27,566 nt of DNA from Moraxellaceae bacterium (GTDB lineage Bacteria > Pseudomonadota > Gammaproteobacteria > Pseudomonadales > Moraxellaceae). The position numbers and the translations under genes are program-made. Shown one piece after another: positions 16,885 through 23,950 of the stretch. Where the stretch lies: assembly GCA_003543245.1 (NCBI GenBank), contig DPJB01000029.1:1-27566 (forward strand), read 5' to 3'. The first letter of the stretch is position 1, and every line of letters starts with the position of its first letter. The notes under the pieces were generated by a model, which did not search any database, was not told the origin of the DNA, and worked only from the letters and a program-made list of their open reading frames with translations.

Positions 16885-17532
16885 ATGTACCGTATCCGCC
16901 CCCTTGCCTCCGCCGGCACAGACCCGGCCACTACCACACGTACCGCACTCATTGAGGCGGCAAAGCCCCTGTTTGCCGACCTTGGCTTTGAGTCCACGCG
17001 TATTCGTGACATTGCCGATCGTGCCAGGGCCAATGTAGCGGCGATCAACTACCACTTCGGCAGCAAGATGGGGCTGTATCAGGCAGTGATGAAAGCCCAG
17101 TCCGAGCAGATGATTGCCAATTATCCGCTGGAAACCGAAGAGACCACGCAGGCCGCCCCGGAAGAGCGACTCTACTGGCTGGTAAAGAACATCCTGCACC
17201 GCGTACTGGGCAGTGATGAAAAGGAGCGCCCGACCCGCATGTGCGTGCGAGAGTTTGTCGAGCCAACCGAGGCACTGGATTATCTGGTGAAAGAGATCGT
17301 GACCCCGCAGCACGGCATCACACGCTCTGTGGTGATGGTGGTTGCAGGCCGCGAACTGGACGAAGAGGAACTGAGCAGGCTTGCCATCAGTCTGGTCAGC
17401 CAGTGCTTCTATTACGGTCTGGCCGAACCGATGCTGACGCGACTGGGTATAAAGATTCCGCGGACCGAGGAAGAGATCGACGAGCTGGCCACACACATCG
17501 TGCGCTTCAGCCTGGCAGGCATCCGGGCCTGA
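16885..17532 (+). CDS. TetR-family regulator, CecR/YbiH-like (DUF1956-type C-terminus)
   Basis: The product is 215 residues. The N-terminal HTH lies at about 18-65 (TRTALIEAAKPLFADLGFE, IRDIADRARANVAAINYHFGS). The following REFVEPTEALDYLVKEIVTP (about 122-141) matches the C-terminal pattern of the CecR/YbiH subgroup, where the segment after the HTH carries RE...PT.A...V.E.V..P. CecR in Escherichia coli controls genes of drug sensitivity and an efflux system. GGAAG ends 4 bases before the ATG at 16885. The gene diverges from the RND operon, so it may control itself, the RND operon or both; having two TetR genes face each other across one control region is notable. Confidence 0.88.
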   Translation: MYRIRPLASAGTDPATTTRTALIEAAKPLFADLGFESTRIRDIADRARANVAAINYHFGSKMGLYQAVMKAQSEQMIANYPLETEETTQAAPEERLYWLVKNILHRVLGSDEKERPTRMCVREFVEPTEALDYLVKEIVTPQHGITRSVVMVVAGRELDEEELSRLAISLVSQCFYYGLAEPMLTRLGIKIPRTEEEIDELATHIVRFSLAGIRA

Positions 17533-17539
17533 GGCCCGG
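17523..17539. other. Hairpin with the tetR stop codon in its loop
   Basis: CCGGGCC (17523-17529) and GGCCCGG (17533-17539) pair perfectly with TGA, the stop codon, as the 3-base loop. It lies between the convergent tetR and thioesterase genes. There is no T-run, so it is a structural 3' end at most. Confidence 0.6.
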
Positions 17540-17569
17540 CTTCAGCCAAACTGGCGGGCAATCAACCTG

Positions 17570-18019
17570 TCAGCCGCGCCACACCGCATAGCGGGCATGC
17601 AGCCGTGTTGCCACGCCATTGCTGTCTGCCAACTCGATATCCAGCGACACCTTGCCCTTGTTCTTGCGCCGGATGCTGTCGGTGATGTGCGCCATGTCGG
17701 GCAACGAGACAGTTGCCGTAAAATCTCCATGCAGTGGCTGACTGAAATGGAACTGCGCGTCGTATACCGCGCACTGGCAATGACCGAACACCTGCTCACT
17801 CCAGAGCGTCAGCAATGCCCACCCGGTAATGCAACCCAGTGACGTGATACTGCCGGCAAAAGCCGTGCCCTTGTCATTCATGTTTGGCGTCAGTGGAACC
17901 TTGAATATCAGGGTTTTTCCGTCAAAAGACTGCAGTGACAACTGCATGGCTGCGGTGAGCGGAATATCTGCGTGCAACACCCGAACCAGATCCGCAGCAC
18001 GCTGTGAAGAATCACTCAT
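17570..18019 (-). CDS. Thioesterase-domain protein (YiiD C-terminal-like hotdog fold)
   Basis: The product is 149 residues from the ATG at 18019, which overlaps the stop of the nitroreductase gene by 4 bases (ATGA) and has GGAG 8 bases upstream; a GTG at 18028 lacks a ribosome site. Residues resemble the putative thioesterase domain seen at the C-terminus of YiiD: LTPNMNDKGTAFAGSITSLG near 40-60 and GFTATVS-like strands later (DFTATVSLPD). Hotdog thioesterases hydrolyse acyl-CoA or acyl-ACP. The substrate is unknown. It is the last gene of a three-gene operon with nitroreductase and nitronate monooxygenase genes. Confidence 0.8.
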   Translation of the reverse strand: MSDSSQRAADLVRVLHADIPLTAAMQLSLQSFDGKTLIFKVPLTPNMNDKGTAFAGSITSLGCITGWALLTLWSEQVFGHCQCAVYDAQFHFSQPLHGDFTATVSLPDMAHITDSIRRKNKGKVSLDIELADSNGVATRLHARYAVWRG

Positions 18020-18576
18020 CCGCGCCACTCCAGAACAAAATCATCCTTTACCAGTGGTGACTGTGGCTTGGCCTCGGCCATGCCAGTACCGGTGTAAATG
18101 AATCCGGCAATCGACTCCCCTGTTGTCAGGCCCAACGCCGCCATGACAACAGGGTGCGCTGCCAGCGGCCCCGTACGCCACATGGCGGCATATCCCTGCG
18201 CATGCAACGCCAGCAGGAAATTCTGGACCGCAGCCCCTGTAGAGAGCACCTGCTCGTCACGTGGCACCTTGGCATCATCGTGATGACGCGTAATGGCAAC
18301 CACAATCAGCGGCGCACGTTGCGGCATGTTGCGCAAACGCTCAATCTCCGGGTGCTCAAGCCCGGGCTTGTCTGCCAGAGAGGCTTTTACAAACACATTG
18401 CCCAGTGCAACCAGTGCGTCGTCCTGAATGATCAGGTAACGCCATGGGCGCAGCATGCGATGGTCCGGTGCACGCAAGGCACAGGCAAAAGCCTTGTCGA
18501 GCACTTCCGGAGGAGGAACGGGCCTCGAAAGCTGGCCACGCGAACGGCGTGTCAGCATGGTTTGAATGGCATCCAT
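18016..18576 (-). CDS. Nitroreductase family protein, YdjA-like
   Basis: The product is 186 residues, close to YdjA (183). The ATG at 18576 is chosen because AGGGAG lies 8 bases upstream; an in-frame start at 18594 would add six residues. Features of the FMN-dependent family are the N-terminal MLTRRSRGQLSRP, the middle APDHRMLRPWRYLII (41-55), AAVQNFLLALHAQGYAAMWRTG (about 135-156) and the glycine-rich C-terminal GFIYTGTG. The family reduces nitro compounds or quinones with NAD(P)H in the cytoplasm; the natural substrate of YdjA-type enzymes is unclear. It follows the nitronate monooxygenase gene by 38 bases and overlaps the thioesterase gene by 4 bases. Confidence 0.9.
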   Translation of the reverse strand: MDAIQTMLTRRSRGQLSRPVPPPEVLDKAFACALRAPDHRMLRPWRYLIIQDDALVALGNVFVKASLADKPGLEHPEIERLRNMPQRAPLIVVAITRHHDDAKVPRDEQVLSTGAAVQNFLLALHAQGYAAMWRTGPLAAHPVVMAALGLTTGESIAGFIYTGTGMAEAKPQSPLVKDDFVLEWRG

Positions 18577-18614
18577 GAAATGACTCCCTGGCACGAATTG
18601 CTGAGCTGCGTCGC

Positions 18615-19655
18615 TCAGACCCGCACCCGTGAATTGACCTCGGCCAGAGCAGCCGAGGCTTCCTGCATCACGCGTTGCATGATGACTTCAACACTGGGCA
18701 CATCCTTTACCAGTCCCTGCACCTGGCCGACAAGTTGTACCCCGGTGACATGATCACCTTCAATAACGGCCTTGCGGATCTGCAAGGTGGCGGCGCCAAA
18801 ATAAGCGAGTTGCAAGGTCTGCGCAAAGCCCTGCTTCAGTACGTCCCGGACAAGGGCCGTCAACGGACGGCCAAGCTCTCTCGCCGCCTGCAGGGCCTTC
18901 ATCATGACACGAGGCAATGACAGTGGCTTTGCTGCTGCAGCAACACCGGGCGGTGTCTTCATGATGCGACAGGGCATGCCGTCGAAATTTGGTGTGTAGA
19001 GCGTGTCGCTCACGGATTTCTCCGTGATCAGTTTTTTCGTGTTGGCGTGCACAGGGCTTTCCTGTGATGTTGCAAAACGCGTCCCCATCGCTACTGCATC
19101 GGCGCCCAGTGCCAATGCCGCAATCAGGCCACCGCCAGTGCCAAAGCCTCCGGTCGCAATGATGGGCAACGATGAAATCTGGCGAATGGCCGGTATCAGA
19201 ACCAGCGAGGTGACATCACCACCATGAGCAGCAGCTTCATGCCCGGTCACCAGCAAGGCATCCACGCCGGAGCGCTCCGCTGCCTGCGCATGTTTTTCAT
19301 TCACCACGGTAGCAATCACCTTGCCGCCATAGGCATGCACACGCTTGCAGATCCAGTCGCCCTTGCCCAGCGAGAAATTCAGGATGGGAACTTTTTCCTC
19401 GATGGCAACTTCGGCATTTTGCGCCGCACCCGGCATGATCAGGGCAACTCCCACACCAAACGGTTTGTCCGTCAGCGAGCGTACACGACGGATTTCGGCA
19501 CGGGTTTCTTCCGGTGACAGATGACCAACCGCCAGAATACCAAGCCCACCGGCCTTCGACACGGCCGCAACCAGATCAGCATTGGATACATAGGTCATGC
19601 CGGGAGACAGTACGGGATGGGCAATCCCCAGCAATTCGGTGATACGGGTTCTCAT
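18615..19655 (-). CDS. Nitronate monooxygenase (2-nitropropane dioxygenase family)
   Basis: The product is 346 residues from the ATG at 19655 (MRTRITELLGIAHPVLS), the usual family start; ATG 19661 is an alternative. The TIM-barrel FMN enzyme signatures are visible: SNADLVAAVSKAGGLGILA (near 25-43), DALLVTGHEAAAHGGD with the conserved histidine region, and GGFGTGGGLIAALALGADAV with MGTRFATSQES for flavin phosphate binding. The family oxidises alkyl nitronates to carbonyl compounds and nitrite, although several members have other substrates and some act as enoyl reductases. It is the first gene of an operon with a nitroreductase and a thioesterase gene. This pairing could mean nitro-compound or fatty acyl/quinone metabolism. 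Confidence 0.92.
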   Translation of the reverse strand: MRTRITELLGIAHPVLSPGMTYVSNADLVAAVSKAGGLGILAVGHLSPEETRAEIRRVRSLTDKPFGVGVALIMPGAAQNAEVAIEEKVPILNFSLGKGDWICKRVHAYGGKVIATVVNEKHAQAAERSGVDALLVTGHEAAAHGGDVTSLVLIPAIRQISSLPIIATGGFGTGGGLIAALALGADAVAMGTRFATSQESPVHANTKKLITEKSVSDTLYTPNFDGMPCRIMKTPPGVAAAAKPLSLPRVMMKALQAARELGRPLTALVRDVLKQGFAQTLQLAYFGAATLQIRKAVIEGDHVTGVQLVGQVQGLVKDVPSVEVIMQRVMQEASAALAEVNSRVRV

Positions 19656-19685
19656 TGGCATAATCCGTGAACAGCAAGTCACCGG

Positions 19686-19748
19686 ATTCTATACAGACAT
19701 GCGGACAGATGGCATGACAGCAAGCGACAGCAATGACAGTCATGACTG
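19686..19748 (-). promoter_or_regulatory. Candidate control region of the nitronate monooxygenase operon
   Basis: On the minus strand TAGAAT (19691-19686) matches five of six -10 positions and lies about 30 bases before the start codon, but no good -35 is seen at the right spacing. CAGTCATGACTG (19737-19748) is a perfect 12-bp palindrome roughly 50 bases further upstream and could bind a dimeric regulator. Confidence 0.3.
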
Positions 19749-19755
19749 AGCGATT

Positions 19756-19787
19756 ATGTCAGTCCCCGGTTTGCTGGTGACTGACAT
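19756..19787 (-). other. Hairpin after the PhaC-like gene
   Basis: ATGTCAGTC (19756-19764) and GACTGACAT (19779-19787) pair perfectly across a 14-base loop, 15 bases beyond the PhaC-like stop codon. No T-run follows on the minus strand, so it is not a standard intrinsic terminator. Confidence 0.5.
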
Positions 19788-19802
19788 CAGGGAACGGATA
19801 AC

Positions 19803-20975
19803 TCAGGTCGAGGCTGCAATTTCCGCAGCCAGAGGCCGGGAACGCTCACCCAGCCAGTCCTTGCTGATGGCCCAGGTGGTGTGGGCAGCCTTGCTGCCGG
19901 TAAAAACCCCGGCATGGCCACCGGGCACGACATGAAAGGTCTTGTCCGTTGAACTGACCACTCCCATGATGGCCTCGGCAGCAGCAACAGGCACGATCTT
20001 GTCGTTATCTCCGGCAAAAGCGAGAAGATTAGAACGGATTGTGGCGAACTCTGCAACGCGATTACCAATCCGGAAACGCCCTTTGGCCATACGGTTGTAC
20101 AAGCCCATCTTGCGGATCATTTCCTGCACGGTCGCACCCGGATAATCCGGCATGTTGGTAAACCACTCATTCATGGTCATGTAACGCGACACGTACTCAT
20201 CGTCAGCCATGTTGCGCACCAGCTGCACATAACTGGAAACCGTCCCCATGGGATTGGTCATCTTGAACATGAGCGAAAGACGCTTGCCCGGCACATGAAA
20301 AAACCGGCGCTCCATTTCCGTGATCTTGAGTCCCGTCACCTTGCCAATGGCCCATGCCGGCTTGCTCAGCACGCGGCTCAGTGGGCCTGCAAACCCCATC
20401 TTGTGCATGTCCACAGGTGAGGCAATCGTCACCAGATTCTCGACCTTGTCATCCTGACTGGAGGCCAGATACATCAGGGCCAGCAAGCCGCCCATGCAAT
20501 AACCCACCAAGGACTGCTGCTCACTACCACTGTGCTCGCGAATGGCAGCCATCGCCTTGGGGAACCAGCGACAAACGTAGTCCTCAAGGGAGATATCACT
20601 GTCGTCTGCACGGGGTGCACCCCAATCGATCAGGTACACATCAAAACCATGCGACAGGAAATACCTCACCATGCTGCGATCGGCAAGCAGGTCGAATATC
20701 CAGCCAAACACGCCCAGTGGCGGCACCAGCACCAGCGGTATGGCAAAGCGGCGCTGACGCGCCACATAGGGCTTGCCATCGATCAGTACGGTAGAACCGG
20801 CAGGGAGTGGCTTGTAATGGCGAACCGTCATCAGCCCATCCGCGCAGATCACCTCATAGTCCGACTTGTCTGCCTGGATATACCGCGCCTTGTTCACCCG
20901 TCGCTGCACGGCATTGTTCACAAACGCAGAGCTGGCCTTATAAAAACGCACAGGACGGTCAAAGAACTTGCTCAT
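19803..20975 (-). CDS. PHA synthase-like alpha/beta hydrolase (class III PhaC type)
   Basis: The product is 390 residues. The nucleophile elbow GYCMGG (158-163) has Cys160 in place of serine, the hallmark of polyhydroxyalkanoate synthases. Asp325 in GDNDKIVP and His354 in PGGHAGVF complete the triad. LVLVPPLGVFGWIFDLL (81-97) and DVYLIDWGAP (112-121) match the conserved PhaC core. The size fits class III PhaC (about 350-360), which needs a PhaE partner, but no phaE, phaR, phasin, phaA or phaB gene is visible. It may therefore make or modify another acyl product, or work with partners encoded elsewhere. No signal peptide is seen. Upstream GAGG lies about 4 bases from the ATG. Confidence 0.88.
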   Translation of the reverse strand: MSKFFDRPVRFYKASSAFVNNAVQRRVNKARYIQADKSDYEVICADGLMTVRHYKPLPAGSTVLIDGKPYVARQRRFAIPLVLVPPLGVFGWIFDLLADRSMVRYFLSHGFDVYLIDWGAPRADDSDISLEDYVCRWFPKAMAAIREHSGSEQQSLVGYCMGGLLALMYLASSQDDKVENLVTIASPVDMHKMGFAGPLSRVLSKPAWAIGKVTGLKITEMERRFFHVPGKRLSLMFKMTNPMGTVSSYVQLVRNMADDEYVSRYMTMNEWFTNMPDYPGATVQEMIRKMGLYNRMAKGRFRIGNRVAEFATIRSNLLAFAGDNDKIVPVAAAEAIMGVVSSTDKTFHVVPGGHAGVFTGSKAAHTTWAISKDWLGERSRPLAAEIAAST

Positions 20976-21202
20976 ACAGCCTCAATTGCCAAATCAGGGA
21001 CGGGAAGCACCAAGGCGCTGATTGTAATGGCACTAAGCCGACCACCCCAATGACTCATTACCTGATCGAAGGGACATTTGAGGCAAAAAATGGCAAAAAC
21101 ACAAAAATGGTTATATGAAAATATAAAAACATTATTTTTAAGAATAAAAGCCATGCCGTAGGCTCTCCTCATCGCACAACAGCACCAGACATGGAGCCAA
21201 TC
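20976..21202. promoter_or_regulatory. AT-rich divergent control region
   Basis: Between the divergent PhaC-like and hydrolase genes lies a strongly AT-rich block (about 21085-21150, with runs of A and TATAAA at 21122-21127), unlike the surrounding GC-rich DNA. Such a block is a likely promoter and nucleoid-protein binding area. I could not assign paired -35/-10 elements. Confidence 0.4.
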
Positions 21203-21817
21203 ATGGCAAGCAGATCCGGGTTGAGCACAACCCTCGACCAGTACGATGTCCTGGTTCTGCCGGGTTGGCACAACTCCGGGGCCGGGCACTGGCAAAGCCG
21301 CTGGGAGCAACTGTTCCCGACTTTTCGCCGCGTGCAGCAGGACAACTGGGACACCCCTCAGCGCGAAGACTGGATTGCCGCACTCGACCAAGCCATAAAC
21401 GAGTGCAAAAAGCCCGTCCTGCTGATCGGCCACAGCCTGGGCTGCATCACCATTGCGCACTGGGCCAGGCAGCACCGGCACAGGGTGGCGGGCGCCCTGC
21501 TGGTGGCGCCCGCTGATGTGGAGCGCCGCACCGTATCCACGGTATTGCGCCGCTTTGCACCTATCCCGTCAGGCCGCCTGCCCTTTCCTGCCCTGCTGAT
21601 TGGCAGCGACAACGATCGTTGCTGCGATGCCTGGCGTGCGGCAGAGCTGGCAGATCAATGGGGCGCCGAGCTTCATCTTGCCTATGGGGCAGGCCATATA
21701 AATGCCGACTCCGGCCTGGGCGACTGGCCGGAAGGCCTGCTTTTGCTGGAGGAGTGGCTGCGCGGTGTGGAAGCCAGAAGACCAGGGCCATGGAGGGATG
21801 TGGCCTGGGCGGCCTGA
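21203..21817 (+). CDS. RBBP9/YdeN family serine hydrolase
   Basis: The product is 204 residues from the ATG at 21203, chosen because GGAG (21193-21196) sits 6 bases upstream; the in-frame ATG at 21191 begins within this site. The family pattern is clear: VLVLPGWHNSGAGHWQSRWE (near 16-35), the nucleophile elbow GHSLG with Ser78, GSDNDRCC near 137 for the acid residue, and GAGHINADSGLGDWPEG near 167-183 for the histidine. The family consists of small cytoplasmic alpha/beta hydrolases whose physiological substrates are mostly unknown. The gene diverges from the PhaC-like gene and is followed 6 bases later by a strong hairpin. Confidence 0.92.
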   Translation: MASRSGLSTTLDQYDVLVLPGWHNSGAGHWQSRWEQLFPTFRRVQQDNWDTPQREDWIAALDQAINECKKPVLLIGHSLGCITIAHWARQHRHRVAGALLVAPADVERRTVSTVLRRFAPIPSGRLPFPALLIGSDNDRCCDAWRAAELADQWGAELHLAYGAGHINADSGLGDWPEGLLLLEEWLRGVEARRPGPWRDVAWAA

Positions 21818-21823
21818 ACGGGG

Positions 21824-21854
21824 GTCAATCCCCCCTCGTCCGGGGGCGATTGAC
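21824..21854 (+). other. Strong hairpin between hydrolase and first FilA-like gene
   Basis: GTCAATC plus CCCCC (21824-21835) pairs with GGGGG plus GATTGAC (21842-21846 and 21848-21854), with one bulged C at 21847 and a 6-base loop. It lies 6 bases after the hydrolase stop. The lack of a T-run makes it an imperfect terminator, but it should strongly separate the two transcripts or shield the 3' end. Confidence 0.65.
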
Positions 21855-21915
21855 GGTGGAAAACATATATGCAAGGATCAACAATCAATAAAAATAAATG
21901 CCGGTTATCATTAAA

Positions 21916-22773
21916 ATGAAACGCCTAACCCGGTTGGCAGTTGCTTCATCCATCCTGTTTTCAGCCCCCCTACTGGCACTTGAGTCGCTGGACGATACTG
22001 CTTTGGCCGAAACACTGGGTCAGGCCGGCGTCACCATCAGCGTGACTCCCCCAGCTGGCGGCATCTCGTTTTCTACCGTCATTCACGACTCCGATGCCGC
22101 AATTGACGGCGCCATTGTCATTGGTCGCCCCCTTGCCCTTGCGGATCACATCGCAACCAGCATAAACACTGGCGGCAACCCCATTACCATCCTGCTGGAT
22201 GCCACCGGTGACGTAGACACGGTGACCGCAGGCAATCAGGCCTCGCTGGGCATCAACATCACCATCCCTGCAGGCACCATCATCAATACCGGTACCTTGT
22301 CTGCTGCACAAAGTAACGGCCCCGGGGTTGCCATCAGCAACCAGACGGGCGTCATCATCAATAACATGACCATTACCCTGCCCGGCACCACAGTGCTGGA
22401 CATGACTCTGGGTAACGAAGTGGCCACCACCGGCCAGATGATGCGTGTAACCACCAACATGACCAGCGGTCTGTCGGTATCCAACTTTGCCATTCGTGAT
22501 GCCAATGCTGTCAATGCCAATGGCACTGCCATCCGGGCAGACACCATTGCCGTGACAAACGCAAGTGCTGCCAACCTTAACGTGGATGCCAGGGTTGATG
22601 TGGTGCCTACCGGCCTGCAAACCACGTTGACCCAGTTTGGCTCTGCGGCGTCGGGGGTTGATATCCGCATGACCAACCTGCGCATGGGTGACACCACAAC
22701 GTCAACCATGGGCAACCTGAACATACTTGGACTTAACATGAACGGCGCAGTGCTGAGGCTTTACGGGCACTGA
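21916..22773 (+). CDS. Secreted FilA/DUF6160-like protein, tandem copy 1
   Basis: The product is 285 residues from the ATG at 21916, chosen because the signal peptide (MKRLTRLAVASSILFSAPLLA) starts there, as in copies 2 and 3; neither this ATG nor 21898 has a good ribosome site. The mature N-terminus LESLDDTALAETLGQAGVTI carries the D..L...[TL]GQ.G pattern typical of FilA-like putative pilus-system proteins of Acinetobacter, recognised from memory. The rest is a Thr-, Asn-, Gly- and Val-rich beta-strand sequence without cysteine (VIHDSDAAIDGAIVIG, DATGDVDTVTAGNQASL, INTGTLSAAQSNG), ending in LRLYGH. It is probably an exported surface or pilus-associated protein; no experimental role is known to me. 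It is followed by two paralogues in the same orientation. Confidence 0.85.
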   Translation: MKRLTRLAVASSILFSAPLLALESLDDTALAETLGQAGVTISVTPPAGGISFSTVIHDSDAAIDGAIVIGRPLALADHIATSINTGGNPITILLDATGDVDTVTAGNQASLGINITIPAGTIINTGTLSAAQSNGPGVAISNQTGVIINNMTITLPGTTVLDMTLGNEVATTGQMMRVTTNMTSGLSVSNFAIRDANAVNANGTAIRADTIAVTNASAANLNVDARVDVVPTGLQTTLTQFGSAASGVDIRMTNLRMGDTTTSTMGNLNILGLNMNGAVLRLYGH

Positions 22774-22791
22774 GTCGCATGAAGAAATTTC

Positions 22792-22835
22792 CTTGCGTCT
22801 GACCCACAACTCACTCGTCGGTCAGGGCTCGCAAG
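22792..22835 (+). other. Hairpin between FilA-like copies 1 and 2
   Basis: CTTGCG (22792-22797) and CTGACC (22799-22804) pair with GGTCAG (22820-22825) and CGCAAG (22830-22835), giving a two-part stem. There is no T-run. It may end or stabilise the copy 1 transcript. Confidence 0.5.
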
Positions 22836-22911
22836 AAAGCAGTAAAACGATGTAACCGTTGTAGCAATTCAAATTTAACAAGACGCATAACAAAAACCGG
22901 GGAATCCGATA

Positions 22912-23787
22912 ATGAAGCATTTCGCCAAACTCGCACTGGTATCCGCCATTGCACTGTCCTCCTCTGCCTTTGCCATGGAAGCCATGGAAGATGAAGCACT
23001 GGCCGAAACCACTGGTCAGGACGGCGTCACCATCAGCATCACCCCGCCGGCTGGTGGTATCACCATGTCGACCGTGATTCATGACACCGACCCGACTGTC
23101 GACGGTGCCATCGTTATCGGTAACCCGTTGTCTGCCGCCGGTCACACCCTGACCAGCGTCACCACCCCGGTTGGCCAGGCCATCAACATCCTGATCGATG
23201 CCACTGGTGATGTAGATACCGTGACTGCCGGTAGCCAGGCCTCGCTGCTGGTCAGCGTTGCCATCCCGGCGGGCACCATCATCAACACCGGTTCCATTTC
23301 GGCTGCACAGAGCAATGGCGCCGGCGTTGCCGTGACCAACCAGACCTCGGCCATCATGGACAACATCGCCATTACCCTGGGTGCCACCACCCTGGACATG
23401 ACTCTGGGTAACGAAGTGGCCACCACCGGCCAGATGATGCGCCTGAACACCACCATGACCGGTGGCCTGTCCCTGGCCAACTTTGCCCTCCGTGACGCCA
23501 ACGGCGGTAACGGTACGGCAGCCAGCGGTGGCTCTGCCATCCGCGCCACCAACATCTCCATCAACAACGCCGGTGCCAGCACCGACCTCGCTGTTGATGC
23601 CAAGATTGACGTAGTACCAACCGGCCTGCAGCTGAACATGGTCACCCTTGGTACTGGCGGCATGGACATGAGCATTACCGGCCTGCGTCTGGGCAGCACC
23701 TCGGCGACCGACAACCTGGCCATCGGCAATGTTGACGTGATCGGCCTGAACCTGGCTGGCACCCTGATCAAGGTTGCCGGTCACTGA
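22912..23787 (+). CDS. Secreted FilA/DUF6160-like protein, tandem copy 2 (codon-optimised)
   Basis: The product is 291 residues with signal peptide MKHFAKLALVSAIALSSSAFA and mature start MEAMEDEALAETTGQDGVTI. GGGGA (22899-22903) lies 8 bases before the ATG. It shares the whole architecture of copies 1 and 3: VIHDTDPTVDGAIVIGNPLS, IDATGDVDTVTAGSQASL, INTGSISAAQSNG, VVPTGLQ near the C-terminus, and a final LIKVAGH. Its codons are strongly biased to ATC, AAC, CTG, GGT and ACC, more than in either neighbour, which suggests that it is the highly expressed copy. A perfect 14-bp hairpin lies 24 bases downstream. It has no cysteines and the body looks all-beta. It is likely an abundant exported protein; whether it assembles into a fibre is not shown. 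Confidence 0.88.
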   Translation: MKHFAKLALVSAIALSSSAFAMEAMEDEALAETTGQDGVTISITPPAGGITMSTVIHDTDPTVDGAIVIGNPLSAAGHTLTSVTTPVGQAINILIDATGDVDTVTAGSQASLLVSVAIPAGTIINTGSISAAQSNGAGVAVTNQTSAIMDNIAITLGATTLDMTLGNEVATTGQMMRLNTTMTGGLSLANFALRDANGGNGTAASGGSAIRATNISINNAGASTDLAVDAKIDVVPTGLQLNMVTLGTGGMDMSITGLRLGSTSATDNLAIGNVDVIGLNLAGTLIKVAGH

Positions 23788-23810
23788 TAAATCGCCATCT
23801 CCGGATGGAT

Positions 23811-23841
23811 GACCACTGCATGCACTGTGCATGCAGTGGTC
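23811..23841 (+). other. Perfect 14-bp hairpin between FilA-like copies 2 and 3
   Basis: Arms 23811-23824 and 23828-23841 are perfectly complementary around the loop CTG. No T-run follows, so rather than a classic terminator it may block 3' exonucleases and stabilise the upstream mRNA, fitting the high-expression codon use of copy 2. Confidence 0.7.
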
Positions 23842-23950
23842 TGATCGGTTCAGATACAGACAGGAAAAGTTTTGCATTAGTGTTACAGGGTTTGATCAGA
23901 TACATAACGTTCAACCATGAAGTCACAAGAAGAATAAACATGGTGAAAAA

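Noticed and set aside
16834..17496. A 220-residue minus-strand frame opposite the CecR-like gene
   Set aside because: The plus-strand TetR frame has a clear HTH and subgroup motif; the opposite frame has no recognisable domain.
21970..22620. A 216-residue minus-strand frame across FilA-like copy 1
   Set aside because: It is an antisense shadow caused by the same codon pattern as in copy 2, with no ribosome site or recognisable motif.
22822..23877. A 351-residue open frame on the minus strand across FilA-like copy 2
   Set aside because: It is antisense to a better gene with a signal peptide and ribosome site. Its Gly/His/Asp-rich translation reflects the biased codons of copy 2, and it runs through the flanking hairpin.
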